Under the pieces are notes generated by a model that was not told the origin of the DNA, ran no database searches, and saw nothing but the letters and a program-made list of their open reading frames with translations. Of a stretch of 28,617 nt of DNA, positions 23,145-28,617 are shown piece after piece (the first letter of the stretch is position 1; each line of letters opens with the position of its first letter). Source of the DNA: SMAG-U1939 sp035763125 (GTDB taxonomy: Bacteria > Chloroflexota > Ktedonobacteria > Ktedonobacterales > JADMIN01); contig DASUBU010000152.1 in NCBI GenBank assembly GCA_035763125.1, positions 1-28,617 of the forward strand, written 5' to 3'. A program made the translations under genes and the position numbers.

Positions 23145-24131
23145 ATGGTCGCCACTACCCCTCTAATCGGCTCCCCGCCGATCTACGAAGTTGTCCCGCC
23201 CGATGCCGCCGAGCGCCTGCACGCCGTTAGCCGCGACGTCTACGCGCCCGTGCTGGCGGCTTTCGCGCGGCGCTGTCTGAGCAGATTGCGGGGTCGGCCG
23301 GATATGATCAACCTCTGCCTCGCGCGTGACGGCATCAGCGCCTTCCTAGCCCAGCGCGCGCTGCTGCATGCGGATCCCCGGCGCTTTCACGGTATAGCGC
23401 CGGGACAGGTGCGTCTGGCCTATGTCTCGCGCCAGCTTATTGCCGAGGCGAGGTGGTCGCTGGCGATGCGCGCCCTGCTGGCCGAGTATCTTCGCGCGCA
23501 AGGGCTGGCGCACGTGTCGTGTGCGACGCTGGTAGATGTCGGGATCCATGGCAGCATCCAGGACGAGCTACAGAGGCTCTTTCCGGACCACGAGCTGCGT
23601 GGCGAGTACCTGCTCTATCGGCGTTGCCCTGATGATGCCAACGCGAGTCGCAAGCGCGGCTTTCTGGTGGGTGATGCGGCCGGCGGCGCGAGTGGCAACG
23701 GTGGAGGGGTGGTGGGCGAGTGGGCGTGCTTCTTGCGCAGGGGCGCCATTCACCTGCTGGAAGACACGTGGAGCGGTCTGCACGAGAGCGTGACGGCGTT
23801 GCGGGTTTCGGCCGGCATAGCCGACGCAGGGACAGAACGGCGTGTGCGCGCGGCGCTCGAACCGCTAGGCGCGCGGACGCCGATCTCCCTGCCGCGGCTG
23901 GAGCTTGCTCGCCTCAAGCGTGTTGCACTGCAGGGTGTAGTGGAGGGAGTCGCGCGCGCGGCGCGCCACCCGCCGCGCAGCGCCAGCGACCTGCGCCAGC
24001 GCATCGCGAGGCTGGCCGAGTGGGTCGCCTCTACCAGCGAGCCGGATTCCCCAGACGCCTGGCTGTGGCGCACCATCATCCGTCAACGGCGCGAGAGCGA
24101 GCGCACGTGGGACTCGTTCGATGAGGAGTAA
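23145..24131 (+). CDS. uncharacterised protein, possibly COG5610/HAD-like
   Basis: 328 aa from the ATG at 23145, preceded by a weak GGGG site; the open frame reaches back to a TTG at 23052. The motifs INLCLARDGISAFLAQ (55-70), RLAYVSRQLIAEAR (90-103) and ATLVDVGIHGSIQDELQRLF (127-146) resemble, in order, the RDG, S-R and VD-x-G-x-HGSIQ patterns of the predicted HAD-type proteins of COG5610. Those often sit in surface-polysaccharide clusters. The C-terminal third is Arg/Ala-rich with a long helix. No signal peptide or membrane segment is seen. The family call is tentative and no substrate can be named. The amphi-Trp gene follows after 67 bases, probably in one transcript. Confidence 0.5.
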   Translation: MVATTPLIGSPPIYEVVPPDAAERLHAVSRDVYAPVLAAFARRCLSRLRGRPDMINLCLARDGISAFLAQRALLHADPRRFHGIAPGQVRLAYVSRQLIAEARWSLAMRALLAEYLRAQGLAHVSCATLVDVGIHGSIQDELQRLFPDHELRGEYLLYRRCPDDANASRKRGFLVGDAAGGASGNGGGVVGEWACFLRRGAIHLLEDTWSGLHESVTALRVSAGIADAGTERRVRAALEPLGARTPISLPRLELARLKRVALQGVVEGVARAARHPPRSASDLRQRIARLAEWVASTSEPDSPDAWLWRTIIRQRRESERTWDSFDEE

Positions 24132-24198
24132 GCAGGTTCGCCTCGCGCCGCATTGGGCGCGGGCCAGGACATTCCACCAGACGAAGAGGAGCGAAACG

Positions 24199-24642
24199 AT
24201 GACGCATTCGCACAGCCATCACCGCCGTGCTGAGCACGATCGCGACCGCAATGGACGCCGGCATGGCGAGCAGGGTGGACATGGCAGCCCTCACCTGGAG
24301 GCACAGGTCGCGGGATCGCCAGAGGACGTGGCGGGGTATCTCAGCGCGCTCGCGGACGCGCTGCGCACGGGAGGCGTGACACTCCGCAGTGGTGGCCGAG
24401 CGGTGGGCTTACGCCTGGATGGCGAGGTGCGGCTGGAGCTGCGAGCAGCGGCTGGCGACGGCGGAACGAGCCATCTGGCGCTCGATCTCTCGTGGCAGGC
24501 GCCGCAGATCACTCCCCCCGCCCCTCGGCTGGAGATCCTGAGCACGCACGAGGCCGAGCAGCAGCGCCAGCACGAGCAGCAGGGGAACGGCGGAGCGGCG
24601 GGCGAGATGTCCGGTACGCAGGAGACTGGCCTGCCAGGTTAG
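24199..24642 (+). CDS. amphi-Trp domain protein with His-rich N-terminus
   Basis: 147 aa; AGGAG lies 8 bases before the ATG. Residues 38-101 fit the amphi-Trp domain: a helix SPEDVAGYLSALADALRTG, then alternating strands VTLRSGGRAVGLRL, EVRLELRAA and SHLALDLSW ending on the marker Trp99. The first 32 residues hold eight His (starting MTHSHSHHRR) among Arg, Asp and Gly, which could bind metal. A Gln/Glu/Gly-rich tail of about 35 residues follows the domain. The function of amphi-Trp proteins is not established. Gene order suggests a link to the preceding gene. Confidence 0.75.
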   Translation: MTHSHSHHRRAEHDRDRNGRRHGEQGGHGSPHLEAQVAGSPEDVAGYLSALADALRTGGVTLRSGGRAVGLRLDGEVRLELRAAAGDGGTSHLALDLSWQAPQITPPAPRLEILSTHEAEQQRQHEQQGNGGAAGEMSGTQETGLPG

Positions 24643-24734
24643 GGCAGGGCGATCGCCCATCCTCGTCGGCTTCTCGCCGTCGTTCTGGCGGCGGAGTGTG
24701 GTGCGCAGAAGATGCGTCGAGGACGCGCGCTCCT

Positions 24735-25721
24735 TCATAGCAAAAGAGCGGCCGCCGGTCGCCTTGCCTCGCGCAGGGCGGACAGCCCGGCCGTGAGCAG
24801 TGCGGCGCTATGCGGGCTGCGCTGTGGACTGGGTCGCGCGACGAGCCGGCTCGCCTTTCGCAGACAGGCCAGCGCGACATAGAAGGGCACGCGCGGCGCG
24901 ATCTCCGCCGCCTCCCGCGCGTAGGTGGCTGTAAACACCGTGCGCGCCCGCGCGATCACCTGAGGCGGCGCTTTGCCGCGCACACCGAGATGCAGCAGCG
25001 ACGCGAGCAACCTACCCGCGTCTTCCGCGGGATCGCCGGGGTGCGCGTCGTCCCAATCCACCAGCTCGACCTCGCGCTCGGCGATGAAGACGTGCGCTGC
25101 GCTGAGGTCGCCGTGAATCAGTCGTGGCGGAGTGGGCCAGGCTGGACAAGCGTCGGATAGCGCGGCCAGCAGCCGGGCGGCGGCGGATGCGAGGTCCGGC
25201 GCCGCGAGCGAGAGGCGCTCCACCCAGCGATGCGCCCGAGTCAGTGGATGGCGCAAGGTATACGCCACTGGCAGGGGCAGTGGAGCACGCGCGAGCGCCG
25301 CAAGCCCATACGCCGCCATGCTCACCGCCTCTGCCTGGCCCCTATGCAACAGCCGCGTGAGTGGAGCTCCGCATGCTGACTGCTGGAGGAGCACGCGCGC
25401 CTGCGGGAAGTAGGCGATCATGCGCGGCGCAAAGATGGGTGCGGGCGTCAGGCCACTCGGGCCGGAGAGCATATCATAGAGAGCGGCGAGCCGTGGTCGG
25501 GGGCGGGCGTAGTATTTGGCGATCCAGGTCCGCCCGTCGGCCAGGATGTAGCGCAGCGTGCATCGGCTGCCGGGGTGGCAGCGCAGCTCATCGGCCACAA
25601 CCACATTGGGCGGCACGGCTTCGTCTGGCAGCAGACCCTGCCGCCATCCGCCGTGTAGAAGTGCGCTCGCCTCGGTTGGATTGCTCAGGCGGCGCCAATC
25701 CCGAGCGCTCGGCTCACCCAC
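24735..25721 (-). CDS. aminoglycoside phosphotransferase-fold kinase
   Basis: About 328 aa from a GTG at 25721 with GGAG 8 bases upstream; a GTG at 25739 is the alternative. The kinase-like core shows TWIAKYYARP (ATP-binding Lys69), the catalytic loop LIHGDLSAAHVFI (Asp205), and the metal-binding VELVDWDDAHPGDPAED (Asp222). These are the Brenner and DxD-type motifs of the APH/choline kinase fold. Members phosphorylate small molecules such as sugars, choline or antibiotics. Nothing nearby points to drug resistance; a metabolic role is as likely. It is convergent with the amphi-Trp gene. Confidence 0.8.
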   Translation of the reverse strand: MGEPSARDWRRLSNPTEASALLHGGWRQGLLPDEAVPPNVVVADELRCHPGSRCTLRYILADGRTWIAKYYARPRPRLAALYDMLSGPSGLTPAPIFAPRMIAYFPQARVLLQQSACGAPLTRLLHRGQAEAVSMAAYGLAALARAPLPLPVAYTLRHPLTRAHRWVERLSLAAPDLASAAARLLAALSDACPAWPTPPRLIHGDLSAAHVFIAEREVELVDWDDAHPGDPAEDAGRLLASLLHLGVRGKAPPQVIARARTVFTATYAREAAEIAPRVPFYVALACLRKASRLVARPSPQRSPHSAALLTAGLSALREARRPAAALLL

Positions 25722-26100
25722 GCGCAATGCTCCAAACACTGGTGAAACACGGGCGAATCTGCGGCGTCATCCACTGGCCAGCGAGAGTTTCGCGCGCAAT
25801 AGGCTCACTCGCGGGCCAGATGGCGTGGCGGCATCGCGATTGCATACTCCGCACACGAGAGGCCAGCCGGTGCAACCGAGCGATTACCCTTGAGCGCCAA
25901 CACCCGCTCGCTTCGCGGGGCACATGCATCTGTCCTGCTCGTGCATGTGCCTCCGTATGCGCCTCACGCAGAATCTCATCCTTTACTCAAGATGCGCAGT
26001 GGTGCATAATCGCCTGGCGCGGCGCCCACTCGCTGTGGAGCGATGCCTCTTCCGCACGGGGCGCGGCCGATCTTGGTCCACTCTCGGAAAGGATACATGC
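25722..26100. promoter_or_regulatory. divergent intergenic region with overlapping hairpins
   Basis: This gap separates the kinase (-) from the zinc-ribbon gene (+). GGCACATGCA (25919-25928) and TGCATGTGCC (25942-25951) are perfect 10-base inverted repeats with a 13-base loop, extendable by a G-T and a G-C pair. A second stem, CCCGC (25903-25907) with GCGGG (25915-25919), shares base 25919, so the longer stem and this one compete at their junction. The repeat could be an operator or a leader structure about 150 bases before the zinc-ribbon start. Nothing else is recognisable in the gap. Confidence 0.5.
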
Positions 26101-27282
26101 ATGCGCTGCGAGCACTGCGGGCGGGAGACGCCGGAGGGGCACTATTGTGCGTACTGCGGCGCGCATCTCGCTGCCGCCAACACGCGGTACCATCCACAGC
26201 AGCGGCGGCATGCGTTCGCCGCGAACCCCAGTGAGTCTGTGTACCACCCCAGTGTGGTCACGACGCTCTTCCCCCATCTCGCGCCTGAGCGCTCGCATCA
26301 ACTACGATGGATTCTCGGTGGGGCCGCACTCATCGTCTTTCTCATCGCCTTCGGCCGCCTCGTCCCGGTCGCCATCGTGCTGGCAGCGCTGCTCGTACCG
26401 CTGCTGTACCTCTATTACTTCTACGAGGTGGCGATCTTCGAGGATGAGCCGCTCGCCGTGCTGGCAGGCACATTCTTGGCCGGTCTGGTGCTCGGCGCCG
26501 CGTTCAGCGCGGCACTCTACAAGCCAATCCTTGACCAGAGCACGGCCAGTCTGCTGCCTGGGCGCGGTCCGACGCAGACCTATATCGTGCTGACAGGCGT
26601 GGTGTTCCCGATGGCCTCGCTCCTGCTGATGCTGGTGGGGCCGGTGGTGCTGCTGATTACCAGACGCAAGTTCGATGAAGTGCTCGACGGGCTAGCCTTT
26701 GGCGCAGCGTCTGGGCTGGGCTTTGCCACGGCGCAGAGCATCGTCTTCTCGTGGCTGCTGATCACGGGGCCACTCCAGCGGCCGGGCCAGGCGTTCTCGT
26801 GGGCGCTGCCGGTGGTTCGCATCGCGCTGTTGCAGCCCCTGCTCTATGCGTCCGCCGCGGGGCTGGTCTGCGCCTCGCTATGGCTGGCGCGCGATCCCCA
26901 AACCCCGCGTCGCTCGATGGGCCTCCTGGCCACGCCGCTCGTGGCAGTGCTGCTTGCGCTGATCCTTCTGGTGGCTCCGGCGCTCGCCAGCGTGCTCTTC
27001 GGCGGCGACGTGCTCAACCTGGTCTACTATGCCGCGGCGCTCGTGCTGCTACTGCTGCTCGTGCGCGTCGTGCTCCACGTCGGACTGGTAGAGAAGGCGC
27101 AGGCGATTGGCCACGGCGGCACGATGCGCTGCCCGCACTGCTTCCACGAGGTGGGCGACACGCCGTTCTGTCCGCATTGCGGTCTGGCGATGCGCTCGAC
27201 CTCCAATCGTGCGCGCCCAGGCACTCCTCCTGCGTCCGCCCCATCCTCCTCGCCACAGGCGAGTGGAGGAGCCGCGCAATGA
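26101..27282 (+). CDS. membrane protein with terminal zinc ribbons and degenerate PrsW-like core
   Basis: 393 aa; AAGGA lies 7 bases before the ATG. An N-terminal zinc ribbon uses Cys3, 6, 16 and 19 (RCEHCGRE...YCAYCG) and a C-terminal one uses Cys344, 347, 357 and 360 (RCPHCF...FCPHCG). Between them lie about eight hydrophobic segments (from residue 75 to 335). The stretch DEVLDGLAFGAASGLGFATAQS (from 192) matches the DG-x-x-YGA-x-x-GLGFA-x-x-EN helix of PrsW-type membrane proteases, but EN is QS here and the upstream EE-x-x-K motif is not visible. It probably binds a membrane partner or is an inactive protease relative. The tail is Pro/Ser-rich. The stop overlaps an ATG in the next frame. 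Confidence 0.72.
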   Translation: MRCEHCGRETPEGHYCAYCGAHLAAANTRYHPQQRRHAFAANPSESVYHPSVVTTLFPHLAPERSHQLRWILGGAALIVFLIAFGRLVPVAIVLAALLVPLLYLYYFYEVAIFEDEPLAVLAGTFLAGLVLGAAFSAALYKPILDQSTASLLPGRGPTQTYIVLTGVVFPMASLLLMLVGPVVLLITRRKFDEVLDGLAFGAASGLGFATAQSIVFSWLLITGPLQRPGQAFSWALPVVRIALLQPLLYASAAGLVCASLWLARDPQTPRRSMGLLATPLVAVLLALILLVAPALASVLFGGDVLNLVYYAAALVLLLLLVRVVLHVGLVEKAQAIGHGGTMRCPHCFHEVGDTPFCPHCGLAMRSTSNRARPGTPPASAPSSSPQASGGAAQ

Positions 27283-27395
27283 CCACGTCCAGTCTCCCCG
27301 GCTCGCATGGCGGCAACATCGCGGCGACCGATGCCGGGCAGCCTCGACTGGCCGGCAACGCGGCGCACCGCCTCTCATTCCCAAGGAGCAGCCCT

Positions 27396-28043
27396 ATGAG
27401 CACACCGCGCGAGCTGCATCAACCGCGGCGCTGGGCGCTCGCGTTTGCGTTGGCAGCGGCCGGCGTGCTGCTGGCCTGTGCCGGCGGCAACACCGTCATC
27501 ATTCCTGTTCCGCCGTCGCCGCCCCCCGCCTGCAAGGCGAATTGCCCGCCGCCCTTCCGGCCGCAGCAAGGCGCGCATGTCGTTCAAACGCAGCACTTCA
27601 GCTTCTGGTATTTCGATCCCTATCAGCTCGACTCGAAAGACGATCAGAGCGCGACAGTGCTAGCCGGCGGCCCTTTCGGCACCATCGCGGTCCAGTTCTT
27701 CGCCTACACGGTGGCCAACGGCACGACCCCGGCGCAGCTGCTGGCCAGATTCGAGCGCGACAATCTCGACGCGAGCAAGTTCTCCGGCCTGCAGGACACT
27801 GGCCCCATCCGCGGCGCGGAGATCGGGTACATCCCCGGCGCGGGCGACACCTTCGCCGCCGTGGTGGATCTGCCCAACGCGCCGAATACGCCGCTCTTCA
27901 TGCAAGTCATGGCGAGCACGCGCGGCACAACAGGCATTGTCTTCGCCGCGCTCAGCCCGCTCGATCCGCAGACACCCGACCCCAACCGCCAGACCGACGT
28001 CTCAAGCTATGACCAGATGGTCAATAGCGTTGTGTGGCAATGA
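27396..28043 (+). CDS. lipoprotein of unknown function
   Basis: 215 aa from the ATG at 27396, which has AAGGAG 7 bases upstream; the frame also opens at 27279, overlapping the previous stop, but without that support. A lipoprotein signal WALAFALAAAGVLLAC lipidates Cys28. A Pro-rich linker with two Cys (PPACKANCPPP) leads to a domain of about 150 residues beginning HFSFWYFDPYQLD, with alternating strands such as GTIAVQFFAYTV and PLFMQVMAS and a final helix DQMVNSVVWQ. This resembles small surface alpha/beta domains, but I cannot name a family. It lies 40 bases upstream of the sedolisin lipoprotein gene. Confidence 0.72.
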   Translation: MSTPRELHQPRRWALAFALAAAGVLLACAGGNTVIIPVPPSPPPACKANCPPPFRPQQGAHVVQTQHFSFWYFDPYQLDSKDDQSATVLAGGPFGTIAVQFFAYTVANGTTPAQLLARFERDNLDASKFSGLQDTGPIRGAEIGYIPGAGDTFAAVVDLPNAPNTPLFMQVMASTRGTTGIVFAALSPLDPQTPDPNRQTDVSSYDQMVNSVVWQ

Positions 28044-28083
28044 GCGCAGAGGCGCAGAGGCTATGAAGGGCAGGAGCATGCCA

Positions 28084-28617
28084 ATGTCACCCCGATTTCC
28101 CTCCTCCAAGCGCTTGCGCGCGCTCATACCGGTCGCGACGGTGCTGCTCGCTCTGCTTGTGGCGGGCTGTGCGGGACCAAGCGCGGCACCACGAGCGAGC
28201 CATTCGCCTGCGACCAGCGCCCATGCCAAGCCGCCGGCTCCGCTTCGACTGGGTCCCACCGACCCTACCCGGACCATCGCGATCTCGCTTGTGCTGCGCG
28301 GCCAGGCGCCGGATCAACTCGGCACCATGCTCGCGGCGCTCAACAATCCCTCGTCGCCAGGCTATCACCACTATCTGACTCCGCAGGAATTCGCCGTCCG
28401 CTTCGGCGCCTCCGCTTCCACACTGGCGGCAGCCGGGCATACGCTTACCGCGGCGGGCCTGACCGTCACCGGGCGTAGCGCGAACGGCCTGCTGCTCGAC
28501 GCGCGCGGTCCAGTCGGCACAATCGAGTCTCTCTTCGGCGTCCAACTTATTGACTACCGGGCCGCGGATGGCACGCTGTTCTACCAGGCAGTGGCCGCGG
28601 CGCGTCTGCCCGCGGGG
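28084..28617 (+). CDS. sedolisin (S53) protease precursor, lipoprotein, cut by the window end
   Basis: 178 codons remain open at the last base. AGGAG lies 7 bases before the ATG at 28084; an ATG at 28078 is too close to it. A signal VATVLLALLVAGC lipidates Cys29, so the precursor is membrane-anchored outside. Residues from about 55 match the pro-kumamolisin activation domain: TIAISLVLRGQAPDQLGTML, the NPSSPGYHHYLTPQEFAVRF block, GLTVTGRSANGLLLDARG and IESLFGVQLIDYR. In sedolisins this prodomain is removed at acid pH to release a Ser-Glu-Asp protease. The catalytic domain lies beyond the window. Lipid anchoring of a sedolisin is uncommon; most are simply secreted. Confidence 0.88.
   Translation, partial: MSPRFPSSKRLRALIPVATVLLALLVAGCAGPSAAPRASHSPATSAHAKPPAPLRLGPTDPTRTIAISLVLRGQAPDQLGTMLAALNNPSSPGYHHYLTPQEFAVRFGASASTLAAAGHTLTAAGLTVTGRSANGLLLDARGPVGTIESLFGVQLIDYRAADGTLFYQAVAAARLPAG

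Noticed and set aside
24646..24665. GGGCGATCGCCC palindrome after the amphi-Trp gene
   Set aside because: Too short a dyad without a loop or T-run to call a terminator; it may be a chance octamer in GC-rich DNA.
26751..27395. Upstream part of the lipoprotein frame (from 26751)
   Set aside because: It overlaps the zinc-ribbon gene in another frame and reads as Arg/Ala-rich shadow sequence; the lipoprotein signal starts at 27396.

Overview
The window is GC-rich, densely coded bacterial chromosome. I see no rRNA, tRNA or CRISPR array. The mix of molybdenum hydroxylases, a creatininase-family enzyme, zinc-ribbon membrane proteins, an amphi-Trp protein, lipoproteins and a lipoprotein sedolisin suggests an uncultured aerobic soil Chloroflexota or similar Terrabacteria. 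That placement is inference only; there is no marker gene.

Left third (1-13.4 kb) is catabolic. A + strand ACMSD-like amidohydrolase is followed by a - strand set: a hotdog thioesterase, a creatininase-family hydrolase and a possible 45-aa protein. Next come two decayed genes, a C-terminal piece of a phenylacetate-CoA-ligase-like enzyme and a LigD polymerase-domain remnant, and then an intact DedA membrane protein. From 4.5 to 10.6 kb on the - strand lie a complete xanthine-dehydrogenase-family molybdenum hydroxylase operon (FAD subunit, 2Fe-2S subunit, Mo subunit, joined by ATGA overlaps), a VOC-fold protein and an FAD monooxygenase resembling 2,6-dihydroxypyridine hydroxylase. A second, stand-alone Mo subunit (11.06-13.45 kb) has no FAD or Fe-S partner beside it. 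Together these look like a pathway that hydroxylates, opens and hydrolyses an aromatic or N-heteroaromatic compound and activates the products with CoA. The substrate is unknown.

Middle (14.1-21.6 kb): two small coupled ORFs precede an AMP-forming acetyl-CoA synthetase. A secreted beta-helix protein with a C-terminal membrane domain and a cupredoxin lipoprotein follow on the - strand. Then come an NMT1-like substrate-binding-fold protein without a signal peptide and a second amidohydrolase with complete metal ligands.

A tnpB-only IS200/IS605-group element (IS1341 type, about 21.60-22.85 kb) sits just upstream of that amidohydrolase. It keeps a perfect left-end hairpin, an intact RuvC nuclease and a right-end hairpin consistent with an omega RNA.

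Right end (23.1-28.6 kb): a possible COG5610/HAD-like protein, an amphi-Trp protein with a histidine-rich N-terminus, an aminoglycoside-phosphotransferase-fold kinase, a membrane protein with zinc ribbons at both ends around a PrsW-like core that lacks the catalytic glutamates, a lipoprotein of unknown function, and the start of a lipoprotein sedolisin cut by the window edge.
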